Positions 34,608-47,071 of a DNA stretch of 64,000 bases are shown piece after piece (positions within the stretch are counted from its first letter, which is position 1; each line of letters starts with the position of its first letter). The position numbers and the translations under genes are program-made. Source of the DNA: Tribonema minus (taxonomy: Eukaryota; Sar; Xanthophyceae; Tribonematales; Tribonemataceae); the NCBI GenBank assembly GCA_017506865.1, contig JAFCMP010000066.1:124001-188000 (forward strand). Direction: 5' to 3'. The notes beneath the pieces are model-generated. The model saw only the letters and a list, made by a program, of their open reading frames with translations, was not told the DNA's origin and searched no databases.

Positions 34608-37600
34608 ATGGGCTGCGCACTGGCGAAACCCACACTCGCCACCGATGCCACGGTATGCGCTTGGTCGAGCTGCGTGCTACTTTTCAGAAGGAAACCCAGG
34701 CTTCAACTCAGTCGCTTTGTGCGCGCAAAGGTTTGTTTTGCGAGGCCTAGCGATGCTGCATCAATGACTGGCGTCACGCATGTACTAGTTGCGCTTTGCT
34801 TTCATTTACCTTCGTTGGGGCAGGCCTCCAGCCTCATCGCTTCTTACCCTCTCATGATTGTTTACCAAATGACGCTCATGTGTAATGTGCATGCGTGCAA
34901 CGCATCAGACGGCAGAGGTGGAGAAGCAGCTCCAGGAAGCCCAGGATAAGGAGCAATACCAGTTCAAGGTGAGAGCATAAGTGACGCTGCAGTGGTGGCA
35001 TGGCAGTACATGACACTCAGGTTGGCTGCCACTGGCTGCCTCCTTTACTGTCTCTGGTGCATGTGCCGGTGCCCAGGCAGTTTCGTTGTCACAGCTGAAC
35101 CACTCACTTTACCAGTGCGCTGTTTGTTGCAGATATTGCTGCTAGGAGCGGGAGAGAGCGGGAAGTCAACTGTGGTTAAGCAGGTCAAGCTGATCTACAA
35201 AGGGGTGGTCACAGCAAAGGAGAAGGAGGTGAGAATGCAGAAATTAAAAGCTTTTTAGGATGGTGATTTGAGCTTCTCAAAATAAAATGTTGAAATTCTG
35301 ATTATGTGAACTCGCACGGGACAAAGTTGACAAAGTTGTCAAAGTTGAGGTATATATCTCTTCTTGATGATGCGACATCATCAAAGGGGGTGAACGCAGC
35401 CGAGTTTTCTGACATAATATTCTGGTATGTACGATAATCTTCCGCATCAGAATAGCCACAGGCACAGAAGCGTGATACCACGTTACGCTGCATGATACTT
35501 CAGCTGGCCGCACACTGAGCATGTTCAACAACACAGTTTCCAGTATTGCGTGTGCTGGCAATGACTCATTCCACTGGATGCTGCATTGTACTGCAAGGAA
35601 ACCAGGAGTAGCGTTCCGCTGTCAAGCTGCTTCACTGCTTGCTGCTGACAACTTTGAGATCCTGAACAGACGGCTCCCTCCATGATCGTTTTCCCAATTA
35701 CGCACTGCAATGCGCATGTCATACATACTTTGTAAATGCACGAGAGTTGCAGCTATGTCGACACGCGCAGTCACCATACCCCAAGTAAGAATTGGCAACA
35801 GTCCTTGCGGTTGCTGCGTGCATGAATACGTTGGTGTTGATGAGGATCTGCTGCTTATAATATAATACTTTTGTCAAGTGAATAATATTCATGGGGCTGT
35901 ACGGAATACCTACTGTACGGCCATGGATGTATCTCTGTGCATGTCAAACACCTGCCGATTGCACTTTCCACAGCAAGTGCGGTCAGTGATGTATTGCGTA
36001 CATGCGCCATATGGCAGGGGCTTTTGTGACCATGGCAGGTGGCACGTCTGACGCGCAGCGTCTGAGTTCATGTCGGCAAGTCAACTCCCGCAGTACCTAG
36101 CAGTGCTATGCGCCCCCATTAACTAGAGCGAGTATTATGATTATAGCGGACGTGCATCAAGCGCTGCTTCTCCGTAACCCTGAGCATGCGCTGCGATAAA
36201 CATTATTTAGTGCAGTTTGCGATCATGAGCTTGTGCCGTGGCCGCAACAGGCCACACACCACGTGCTTATGCGTAGCAACAAGAGGAAGTGTTGTTATAA
36301 GTTAGGGCCAGTGTCAGGTTTTTTTCATAATTATCACTTGAGCGTGCCAGCCCAGGCTTGCTGAGTCACCTGCACCAATGATTGGAGCTGATCTCGAACA
36401 GCTCGTAAACGCAACTGCACTTCAACTACACAACTGCTAGCCCTACCTAAGGTAATGCAACCCTAAAGTTTTAGAGTTAGGGATAGGGTTAGACTCGGCA
36501 GTCACATGTCTCGCGACCAGTGCCTGTGTTGCCAAGTAGAAGTGAGCATTGAGCGCCAAGACGCACACTCTGCATAACTTCAACAGGCACGTCCGCACGG
36601 GCCCAACCTCATTATGTGTATTTTCATACCCAACCTCCGCACTCGCTGAGCTGTGCGCCGCCGGCCACAGAGAACCCTTACCGCGTGTCTCTGACCCCCG
36701 TCGCCGCAACGCGCAACCTCACCTCAACTTCAACTCAACTTCAACTCTCCCTCACGTCAACTTCAACTCCCTCTCCGCGCCCACAGGAGTACACGAGCGC
36801 CATCCGGCGCAACGTCATCGACAGCATGCAGACGATGCTGGACGCGATGGAGTCCTTCGGCATAGAGCTGGCGCGGCCGGGCAGCGGCGACGCGGCGGCA
36901 CGCGTGCGCGGCGCGGACGCGGAGGCAGCGCTCAGCGAGGCGCTCGCGGCGGATGTGACTGCGCTGTGGGCGGATGAGGGCTTGCGCGCGTGCTACGAGC
37001 GGCGCGACGAGTTCTGGCTGCTTGATGCAAGGTGCTACATAAAACCATTTTAATTAGGTAGAAATCAAGTAAACATGACGCTCACTGAGGGGAGGGGTGT
37101 GCGCGACCTTTACGCCTGCTTCAGAGCGCTTGCTATGAGCGGTGCGACGAGTTCTGGCTGCTGGATGCGAGGTGCGTGTGTGTGCAGTGTGGTGGCGTTT
37201 GCAAGCATTCTTTGAGTGATGCGGTGACGCAGTGTGTAAGCGGCAGATGCGGAGGCAGCGCTCAGCGAGGCACTGGCGGCGGATGTAACTGCGCTGTGGG
37301 CGGATGAGGGGATGCGTGCGTGCTACGAGCGACGCGACGAGTTCTGGCTGCTCGACGCAAGGTGCTAAAGCCTGTTTATTGGGAGAACATTTGCAAAGAC
37401 TTCGAAGTAGCTGATTGGGGGGGCGGGGGGCATGCCAGCTTCAAGCCTGCTTCTGAGCGCGTGCTACGAGCTGCGCCATGAGTTCTGGCTGCTGGATGCG
37501 AGGTGCGTGTGTGCGCAGTGCGGTGGCGGCTGTGCACGTGCTCTGAGTAATGCTGTATTAAAAAGTGTGTAGCTGACGCGGAGGCAGCGCTCAGCGAGGC

Positions 37601-40600
37601 GCTAGCGGCGGATGTAACTGCGCTGTGGGCAGATGAGGGGATGCGCGCGTGCTACGAGCGGCGGGACGAATTCTGGCTGCTCGATGCGAGGTGCGTGTGT
37701 GCAGATGGTTCAAAGGTGCTCTGAGCGATGCGGTGACGCAGTGTGTAGCGGGTGCAATAGCAGCGCTCAGCGAGGCGCTAGCGGCGGACGTGACGGCGCT
37801 GTGGGCGCATGAGGGCATGCGCGCATACGAGCGGCGCGGCGAGTTCTGGCTATTCGACGCAAGGTGCGAAAGCCTGTTGATTGGGAGAATGTTTACAAAA
37901 AGCTATAGCTAGTTGAGGGAGGGGGGGGGCGTGTGCGAGCTTCAAGCCTGCTTCTGATCGCGTGCTACGAGCGGCGCGACGGGCTCGGGCTGCTGGATGC
38001 GAGGTGCGTGCGTGCAGTACAACAGTGTTTGGAAGAGGGCGGGCGCGACGCGCAATGAGCCTGCTCCGCACGCTGCTGTAGCGCAGCTGCGTCGAGGGCT
38101 ACTGATGCAGCTACGCTCATCACGCATTGCCCTATTGTCTGTGGGTTCCCATCCAGATCTCGGGCAGCCTGCATGAGCATGGTGGCAGCAGAGCAAGCAA
38201 TCAAGCCATGTGTATTGCGAAGTCAGGTTTCCAATATCAAACTGCGTGCGGCGGACGCGACGTGAGGCGGTTGAGGGTATGTATACATACCATGTGTGAG
38301 GTTTGGCGGTGGCGTCTGAGCACTGCTACAGCACGGCGACAACGCATGTTGACGCAGAGCTCATGGTACCTGCAGCACCATGATATTGGCTGGCTACTGG
38401 ATTTAACGTGCACTTCGAGCAATGCTACAGCGCAAGCTTCACCGCATGTTGGCGCAACCAGCGCTCCTGGAGCTTCTGGCGGTTCGTGCCGCAGAAAGAT
38501 ATATCTGGGCGCTACAATTAGCGCGTACTAGATTCTGTCGGCGCCACTGGGAGAGGGGCGGGGGATGCTGGCTGCTAGATGTGAGGCGGCTGTACATTAT
38601 CTTCTTCGAACCAAACCTTGCTCATCGTGCGTGTATTCAGTGGCTGCAGCACCAGGCCCACATGCCACAAGCCATTACATTGTCCATCAATGGGTAGTCA
38701 CCCAACTCTGTTTAGCAGGGAGCAGGCATGCACAATGTCAAAACCACACGTTCAGCTTCCTTAAATGTGTGGTGCCCCCCGTAGAACGCAATTTTGTATA
38801 CAAATGACGTCACTGTGATGTTTCAAAGCACCCATTTCATCTGAAAGACGTGACACGCTGTTAGACCTCAGAACACGAGGACTTGAAGTTGAACAACGCG
38901 TCAATGCACAATCGCATCGTCACACATGGGCGGAGACGTGCCGCTCACTGCGAAGAACCATCGGCTCATGTACAGCAACGCGGTCGTTCTGCTGTTATAA
39001 TCATGCTCAAGCGTCAACCTGTCTGCTATCCAGATGAACCCCAAAAACTTGAAGTAAAAGGCAATCATGCCGGGCAACTAGTCAGCAAACAGTCATATGA
39101 ATGCTGCGCCACACCTTCTGCAACAGTATTGTCAGCTGCCATGGTGCAGGGCATGCAGTTCGCCTACTCGCGACTTGTGGAAAATGTGACGATTGTGGTT
39201 TCCACAAGGTGTCTATTAAGACCACCTCGTGACAAACAGACGAGTGATAAGGAGCGTGACTCTGAATTGTATGTGACAGAAAGCGCACACAACCGTGCTA
39301 ACTCTACTGGAGGCTCGGCTGCCGATTATCTGCCAGCATGCCTACAGAGAAGTGAGGCAACACACAAGTTGCGGTGTCACCGCAGCACGAGTTGGGTCGT
39401 GAGACTGATCGCTCACATCTGCATGAGGTTTGATGCCGTGTTGTTTGTGCTTGCCCTCGTATGTGCCCCCGCAGTCATTACTACTTTGAGGAGGCGATGC
39501 GCCTGGCGGAACCGGACTATGAGCCCACTGGTGAGCACTGACACTTCACCTCTTTGGTGCTTCAAGAAGTATATGTATTTTCTTGCACTGTCACAGTGAG
39601 TACACCAATATGCATATGTGCTCATAAGTCTGATCGGCAGTGGGCCACGCTGTACTTGCGCTGCAAGAGCTCTACGCCGCTGCTTGTCTGAATGGGTGCA
39701 TCGAGCTTACTAGCGTCACCGGATGATGAGCCCACCGGTGAGTGCTGACACTTCACTTTCTTTTTCTTTTCAACCACATCGTCAAAAGTGAGTGCCCCCA
39801 CACCACGACGCACGCATACGGAGCGTGAGTGCTGGGCTGTGTTCCAGCGCCGGTGTCCTAACCCTAACCCTAACTTAGAGCGCAGTGCAGAGAAGGCTGC
39901 TGCGTAGGACCAAACTTAACGATTGCATAGGACAATCGGCCTTCCTTGAGGCTTTTATAACTTCAAGTCCATAGGAACACCACATGCACATGTGCTCATC
40001 AGACTGATCGACAGTTGAGCTGCGACAGCTCTATGCCGCTGCTTGATGTGGGTACATTAAGGGTAGGCATTGGGGTTTGGGTTAGGCGTCACCGGGCTGT
40101 GAGCCAACTGGCGAGCACTGACCACACAATTATTTCTAATACCAGAGTAACGACTAGTCAGCACGCTTGTGCTCATCAAAATGATGAATGACAGGTATAG
40201 GCCGCGTGTTATGGGACAGCTCTCGTCTTTCTTCACCGACCTGCGGATGAAGAGACATGGCCTTCCTGTGCATCCAGGCACTTGCATCAGAGCGCATATC
40301 ATCAATTGATCATTGCCACCATTTTTGCAATGGACCATGCACATACACTGTCAAATCAACTCATCGCGCCGTCGCTCGTTTGCGCCGAACCGCCCGCGCG
40401 TGCGCCCATACCGTCATGACCCGAACCCTATCCCTAACCTTGACTACTCCTAGCCCCAAAACCCTAACCGCAAGTGATGCAACGGACGATGCGCATGCAT
40501 GCGTACCTGCCTGCTCACACATGAGTGCATGATCAGCGATTCATTGATCGTGACATGCATATGCACATAATGATATCAGCGCAAATCCCATCAGCTCATC

Positions 40601-43600
40601 GCGTCGTCGCTCATTTGCACCAAACTGCGCGCGTGTACGCTCGTCCCTACGTGCATACGTACCTACTGTATGTGCCTGCAGATGAGGACATGATCATGAC
40701 GCGCATACGGACCACCGGCATTGTCGTCACGGAGTTTGAAGACAAACCGTACAGCTTTTCGGTGAGCGGCATGCGCTGGCACATCCGGGTGCTGTCGGAA
40801 CTGACGTGCCATCCCACTAGGGGTTGCTTGGGGTCAAGGGTGTTGTGTGTGGGTGTGGGTGTGACGCTTGGGTCTGCTGCAGTGAATGCTGCAGCTTCAA
40901 ATAGATCTGAAGAAGGTTCATCCCGTGTTTACGTAGCCGTGCAGATCATACAAGGCCAGCAGATCTTATTGCTGTCTCTGAGAGGATCGATAAAAGTTTT
41001 GGACCTGGTACTGCTATTGTGTTCTATGTTACCTGCACGTATCTGCTCAATCTTGCAAGTGTCCCTGAGACACGAAATGCTCAGATTTTGTGGGTTCATG
41101 CACTTCTCAAAGGTGCACTTGCAATGGGCTATGAAGGCGCTTCCCTCCCCGACATCTCTACCCTAGGCATGGGGTTGAAGTTGGCAACAGCGGAAGGAAC
41201 CTTCCTAAGTACTAAGCCAATGGCGTTCACATGCACCAATATAAAGCAGGCGACAGCACCTCTGACAGTGGATGACAGAGACATAATTCAATTTGTGACA
41301 CTCAGCTTTGGTCACAGAACTACAGCTGCTCGTCATTTGATAATAACGCCCACCCTCCCTAGCCCGCTTTGCACTCAATGGTATGCACCAGAGATAGTGC
41401 GTACACCCGTGGCACAGGTACGAGTACGCATTTTCGACGCGCGTTGAACTTGTGTCTGTGGCTGCGGAACAACTCATATGAGTGACCTGTCGTGTGACGC
41501 AACGAGTAAATTTGTATCGGTCCACAGCTGATAACAAAGTTGAAGAGCATTACCTGGCAGATTGTCATCACCCATCAGTGCCCCATGATGTTTTTCTGCT
41601 GAAATTGAAGTTGTGCCTGCTGAAATTCAAGTTACGCCCGCTGGTGCCGTGCGCTCTGCTGCAGCTCGTGGACGTAGGCGGACAGCGGAGCGAGCGGCGA
41701 AAATGGGTGAGCATTGCCTGTGGAATATACTTTACTCTAAAGTTGAAGTGCACAAACTGGAGAGTTTGTATCTCAAATTGTGATCAGTTGCTGAGAGGTT
41801 ATCAGCAGGAAAGTCAAGTGTGAGGAGTGGCACAAGTCCATAGATGCTGTGTGTCACTTGCCATGTAGTCAGGAGTCACGTCCGTACTTACTCAGAGTGA
41901 ATGAGCACACGAGGTCAGCACTGTCCGGTCAGGCGCACTTGTGTGCGTGCGCGCGATTAGCCTGTACTGCTGTACAGAGACGGAAAAGTAGATGCAACAC
42001 CACAGGGGCCTCCGCTACACGTCACAACGGTCCTGCTGCTGCTGCACGCTGTGGCGTCACCTCCAACTCCTCCGTTTTTCCAAACGTGGTTTTTACTGTG
42101 GAATGCGGTGCTTTCCAGTTCGAGCCAATCGTCAATGTGGACAAGACTGTGGCACATTCCCTCAATGTGTCTATCGGTTATTCAAGTCTTACATCAAAAG
42201 TGCTCAAGCACAAGGGGGAGAGACCCTGAGAGGGAGAGACCTCAGGGTCAGCGTGGGGGTTGGGTTTAGGTTACAGAGAGACCATGCTGCATCCCTGGAC
42301 CCCAAAATATTGCAAGAGGGGTAGCACAGGAGAAAGCAACGTTGTTAGCGTGAGCCATCATTGGATTCGGTGACCAATCCCAGGTCCTTCAAGGAACGCG
42401 CAAGTACCTTGCAAGTGGCGGCTGGCATTTTCCCCCAAGATGCCCAAAAACCAAAGGCGCTGACAGTAAAATAAAACCTCTAGTGCAGTTTTTTATCATT
42501 TGTTTTGATCAGTATTTATTGTTCTGTTGTTTTCCAAGCAGCTTCTGCGCAGTTGACAGCATAGCATCAGCAGCCGTACACATCATTTACGTGCATGTGC
42601 TGACCCGGCCAATCGTGTGCGTCGCGCTTGCGCTCGGTGCAGATTCACTGTTTCGATGACGTCAAGGCAATCATTTTCCTGGAGGGCCTGAGCGGGTGAG
42701 CACTGCAGCTGCGCGACCGCTCTCATCAGTTTCTGGCTTCCAGAAGCCGACTATGAAGAGTTCCTGATGTTGTCGCACTGAAAGCGTCATGTACTCCGCA
42801 TACCTTCTACTTCAGGCCCTACTACTTCTATGTTGCAGTACGCCACGTACGTGTGTTATCAGTCTGCGCCTCCCCACAGCTACCATTCATTTGTTGTTTC
42901 TTATCATGCCGCCATCAACCTTCAGAAATCCTATGGTGACACTTTCCCGGTTTCTCGGTGCCTGCGTTTGTGGAGTTCTAAATGTGCAATTGATGTCAAC
43001 GCTCTGCGCCTCTTCGCTGGCCGAAGCTGCCTCTCGGCCGCAACTAAGTACCATGTTCCTGTTTTTCTATCATGCTGCATCCATCCTAGAAGACGCTGCA
43101 TTGACGAACCTGAGGTTTCTCGGTGCTCGCAATACAGGAGTTTCGAAGCATGCGAGTGATGTCTCCGCTCTTCACCTTTTGAGGCCACCCACGTGTACTT
43201 CTTGCATGAGCTGATGAGCTGCGGCAACGATCATGAAGTCGATCTATCGAAGCACACAGCTGAATTACCACAAATTGGTGATGGCGGAAATGCAGTTGTT
43301 CTACTTCCAAGTATTTGCATCGCCACTGTTGAATCATGTGACGACGACAATGTGAAGAAGTCATTTGGTCCCAAGCGCCACTGTCGAAGTACCAGACATG
43401 AGTGGTGATGACGGAAATGATACGTCGTTGCTCCGCGCCTCTCTCCGCAGCTACCACCAGGTGCTCTTCGAGGACGCCACTGTGAACATATTCGAAGTGC
43501 CACTCTTGAAGTACCAGTTATCTTGTGATGATGAATGATACGAAGAAGTTATTCTTTTTTGAAGTACCAGACATGAATTGTGATGACAATCTTGTGTCAT

Positions 43601-46600
43601 TGCTCCGCGCCCCTCTCCGCAGCTACCGCCAGGTGCTGTTCCAGGAGTTTTTCATATCTGAAGTGTCACTCTTGAAGTACACCGCGGTGAACCGAATGCA
43701 CGAGAGCCTGCAGCTCAAGCGCCACTCATTCTTAACCAGTTCTCATGTGATGCAATGATGCGATGGTATAATTCTTTAATGAATGCCGCTCTTGAAGTAC
43801 CAGTTGTCATGTGATGACAATGATGTGACGCTGGTTTTTTTGGTTTTTTATAGTGCCGCTCCGAAAGCACCAGACATGAGTGGTGATGACAGTGATGCAT
43901 CGTTGCTCTGCGCTCATCGCTGCAGCTACCACCAGGTGCTGTTTGAAGACACGGCAGTGAACCGCATGCACGAGAGCCTGCAGCTCTTTGAGGAGGTTGT
44001 CAAGAACCCTATATTCACCAACACGCCCGTATTCGTCTTTCTCAACAAGAAGGACCTGTTTGAGCAGATGGTGAGTGCCTCATACCGCTTGCTACTTCTA
44101 CATTCTACAAGTTCTGTAACAGTGTATGTGTCAGCCTACGTTACAGGACAATGCGGCAAACTCCCCATGCAGCATGCGCAGCAATCACAAAGGCGCCAGT
44201 ACACTACAGTAGCACATGCACAATGCCCATCAAGGGTATAGTGTCTATTGCCATACATACCTGGCCGTCAGTGTTTTGCGAGCGCCTGAGATTGTTAGGG
44301 TCACTGCGAGCAAGAAGCCTCGATAGCACACGCACAATTGCAAAAGGTCGGAGAGAGAAGTAGCAAGTACTTTATTTACTTCCGCTTGAGGAGCGGAAAC
44401 CGTATGAAAAAAAACATGCAACTCGTGTACACATGTGCTGTGTCAAATGTTTAACACATGCGCTGTCTACACTATAAAACGATCACTGACCACCAAGCTA
44501 ACTACAGCACGTACTGTCTGAGTGTGAGCGGCTGACGTGCGGAAGTAAGCACGGAAGCGATGATATTGAAGTTCGAAAGTGCGAGCGCTCGACATCACCC
44601 GCACCGACTGCAGGTTCAGATCAACATCAGCAGAGCATCATGCACGTTTGTTGGAAAGGAAGCGCGTGCTGATGATGCTCAGACACACGGCGGTGACACA
44701 CACGTGTCCACTTGTGATTATTACAGTAGAAGAGGAGCGCTTCTTGCAAAAAGCCGTGTTGAAGTATGGGCGGGAAAATCTCAACAATTGGAACTTCAAG
44801 TCACGTCAAAGCCCGGAGCGGCATCAGTCACGTCAACGCCCGGAGAGGCATCATCTGTGCACAGGGCCCTCTGGTCTTGGCTACCTGTATATAATGTGAT
44901 ACGGCGACAGCGGCCTTTAGTTACATCGTCATCCTCGCTCCTGTGCCAGTGTGCACTCTCTAATGAAAGTACCTATTTGCCAACTGCGCTGCTTTCACTC
45001 TTTTATTGTAGGGTTGAAGTCAGGGTCAGGGTTTGGGGTCAAGGTGGGGCTTCTGGTGTGTGTTTTGGCCTGTAAGGTTAAAGTAGGATTGGATTGTGTG
45101 CTTTCTCGTCTTGCTGGCAGCATAACTGCCTTAAATGAGCATTTATGGCTGCACATGTGCCGGTCCTGTCCCCTTCTCAGATTGCAAAAACACCACTGAA
45201 GGTGTGCTTCCCGGGTAGGTGTCCTTTCCCAGTACTTGTCCAATGACTGAGGTGTGGACTCGCTTGTGTTCACCATGCCGATTGTCGGGCACATTGCTGA
45301 ACGTGTGCTGCCCCTGTTCCCTTCTCAGATTGTGAAAACATCACTGAAGGTGTGCTTTCCCGCGTACGACGGGCCGGACGGCGAGGTCCGACCGGCACTG
45401 GAGTACATTGAGAAGAAGTATACGGAAGTTATGGACAAGGTGAGTAGAGGGGGGAGTCTTGGGGGACATAACTTCAAGTGTGTGCAGAGGAGAGTCACAT
45501 GCAGGTCCCCGGTATGTATGCATGTCAGTTAGTATGCATGCACGTCAGCATATGCAGAGGAGAGGCATCTGCACAATTGGCATTGACGTGTATGTGACTG
45601 CAGCTGGTTGCCCCCCCTGCATAATCCCAAAAGTGCCTCCCACAGCATTGTTGTAGACTAAAGTATCAGAGCATTGCGCCCTGTGGCAAGAGCACATGCA
45701 TGTAAAGCAGCAGCTGCGCATTAGTGATGATTGTCTGTCTACAAAGGCCTCCAGTGCGACTCGTGCATGACCGATCACTCGCACTGGAGGGTTAGGGTTA
45801 GGGCTACGCGTAGAAGTGACCCTAGCCCTTCTAGCTGCAGCCCGCACTGCTCTGTGTATGTGTCCACAAGCACGGCGTATTTTGTACTGCTCTTTGCACA
45901 AGAATGGCATGCATGGACGACGCCAACGCTAGCTCAGTTCTAGTCAGGGTCGGAATGTAAGGGCGCCGTCACCTGAGTCCGCAGAACACCATTGCATGGA
46001 GTTGTTCTTGCAGCCCCGCACAGCCATGTCGTTTTTGGGCTGACGCCAACGCTAGCTCAGTTCTAGTCAGGGTCGGAATGTAAGGGCGCCGTCACCTGAG
46101 TCCGCAGAACACCATTGCATGGAGTTGTTCTTGCAGCCCCGCACAGCCACGTCGTTTTTGGGCTGGAGCAAGCGTGCGCGTGGTTGTGGAAATCGCTTCT
46201 GTAGCCACAGCACACACTGTAACTCGTACTGCACTACGTGCTGATGCTGGTGACGCTGTGCTGACAGTGCGGTGCCTTTGTCTGTCTCAAGCGCTGATGG
46301 TGTTTGATGCCCCCGTTCGATTGCCGCAGTACTGCCCGGGCAAGGGCGTGAATGTGCATGTGGTGGCAGCGCGCGTGCGCATGGACATGAAGATCGCCTT
46401 TGGAGAAGTCAAGGAGCAGATCAAGGCTATATACGTAAGTGAATGGCGATTGATAGGCACATTTAAAGAACCTTCATACTTCGTGTTGTGAAGGCATGCT
46501 GAATGGCTAGCTCCACACTCGCTCTGATGGCGCTGTCAAGAATCACCTCTCTGACTGAACATGATAGTAAATGACCCCCCCCCCCCCCCCTGTGTGCGAG

Positions 46601-47071
46601 GCCCCCCATCCTCTAGTGTAACAGTAGACCTCTGGCTCCCCTGAGGAGTGTGTGTTTGAGTGTACGCCTGCCCATGTGTACGTTTGCTGTATTAGGCCGG
46701 GGTTTCAAGTAGAAAGGCGAAGTTCAACTTTTGTTTTGACAGATATGCAAGTGCACACTAATAGCACCCGGTTTGATGCAACAAACATGGTGTATCTAAA
46801 TACGAAGCCAGTAGAGTTAACAACAACCGTGCACACTGCCGGTGCCAGTTGACGCACATCCCAGCAGTGAACCTAATCTCGTACATGAACCGTGGCAGCC
46901 CTGTCCACTGCTAGGAAGAATTAGGCGTGACGTGAAGTTTGCCCTTGTTTCTCCCCGTGTGCTACTAGTCTGGCCACATGTTCTCATTGTACTGCCTTGA
47001 CTCTTATGTTTGGCTTGGCTGTCCCGGTGCCACAGGCAGAACGAGCGGGCAAGAAGAAGAAGAAGCAGTGA
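34608..47071 (+). CDS. Heterotrimeric G-protein alpha subunit
   Basis: Membrane-anchored GTPase of receptor signalling. Twelve exons: 34608-34652, 34909-34968, 35133-35228, 36787-37031, 39475-39530, 40682-40761, 41665-41706, 42643-42695, 43926-44070, 45329-45439, 46330-46434, 47036-47071; 357 aa, the normal length. MGC start gives myristoylation (G2) and palmitoylation (C3) sites. G1 is GAGESGKST (40-48). Switch I is TRIRTTGI with R175 and T178. G3 is DVGGQRSE with catalytic Q201. G4 is NKKD (266-269). The helical domain is exon 4. Two oddities: the usual TCAT (G5) motif reads about VAAR (323-326), and the C-terminus is AERAGKKKKKQ rather than a GPCR-contact tail. Phases and borders all agree. 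Ghost arrays flank exons 4, 5, 6, 9 and 10. Introns make up about 91% of the gene. Confidence 0.96.
37123..38590 (+). repeat. Ghost array: G-alpha exon 4 3' part, at least six copies
   Basis: Downstream of exon 4 (36787-37031), long and short copies alternate: 37123-37171, 37247-37361, 37455-37502, 37573-37690, 37757-37862, 37957-38002, then weaker traces to about 38590. Long copies code DAEAALSEALAADVTALWADEG...FWLLDAR; short ones only the CYERRDEFWLLDAR end. The pair period is about 330 bp. Most keep the AG|GTGC donor. Phase at the few acceptor-like sites does not match neighbouring introns, so they could not replace exon 4. Confidence 0.93.
39712..40115 (+). repeat. Ghost copies of G-alpha exon 5 3' end with donor
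   Basis: The exon 5 end (GAGCCCACTG|GTGAGCACTGACAC at 39521-39544) recurs near 39728-39750 and 40099-40115, together with about 150 bp of intron. A LINE 3' end sits between the two copies. Confidence 0.85.
39826..39976 (+). mobile_element. LINE 3'-end fragment carrying telomere-type repeats
   Basis: It matches the 3' end of the element at 1876-3240, from the codons for the last ~20 residues through the TTTATAA...CAAGTCCATA tail. Within the match, the copy has CCTAACCCTAACCCTAAC (39858-39875) where the 3.1-kb copy has unrelated bases. It lies in G-alpha intron 5. Confidence 0.85.
40330..40680 (+). repeat. Tandem duplication upstream of G-alpha exon 6
   Basis: The stretch TCATCGCGCCGTCGCTCGTTTGCGCC... 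near 40362 recurs near 40597 as TCATCGCGTCGTCGCTCATT..., an offset of about 235 bp. The second copy leads into the exon 6 acceptor. The first is followed by a degenerate telomere-type stretch (about 40427-40466). Confidence 0.7.
42870..43925 (+). repeat. Ghost array: G-alpha exon 9 5' part with acceptor
   Basis: Acceptor plus the YHQVLFEDT-coding start of exon 9 (real start 43926) recurs at 43451 and 43623. More decayed copies lie near 42880 and 43034. Flanking intron text is shared as well (a DMSGDD-coding stretch followed by TTGCTC...GCAG). The 43623 copy resumes match to the VNRMHESLQL codons after an insertion. Confidence 0.88.
45181..45213 (+). repeat. Ghost copy of G-alpha exon 10 start
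   Basis: CCCTTCTCAG plus sequence coding IAKTPLKVCFP recurs 148 bp before the real exon 10 (IVKTSLKVCFP at 45329). It is open for 11 codons and then diverges. Confidence 0.9.
45788..45806. repeat. Interstitial telomere-type repeat (GGGTTA)
   Basis: GGGTTAGGGTTAGGGC in G-alpha intron 10. Similar tracts elsewhere in the window are near 5624-5640, 36461-36492 (degenerate) and 40427-40466 (degenerate). Confidence 0.85.
45919..46164. repeat. Perfect-class 123-bp tandem duplication in G-alpha intron 10
   Basis: Two adjacent 123-bp copies (45919-46041 and 46042-46164) differ at about one base. The unit contains no exon sequence I can recognise, so not all recent duplications here include a splice site. 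Confidence 0.95.

Noticed and set aside
37123-38002. Mutually exclusive alternative exons for G-alpha exon 4
   Set aside because: The long copies start with acceptor phases that do not match the phase-0 intron before exon 4 or the phase-2 intron after it; using them shifts the frame or meets a stop at once. They are better read as ghosts.
38883-39599. 238-codon plus-strand ORF
   Set aside because: It lies in G-alpha intron 4 and overlaps exon 5 in the wrong frame; no domain was seen.
40525-41166. 213-codon ORF read as one large G-alpha exon
   Set aside because: Only 40682-40761 aligns with the family. The rest reads through the acceptor and donor into intron.
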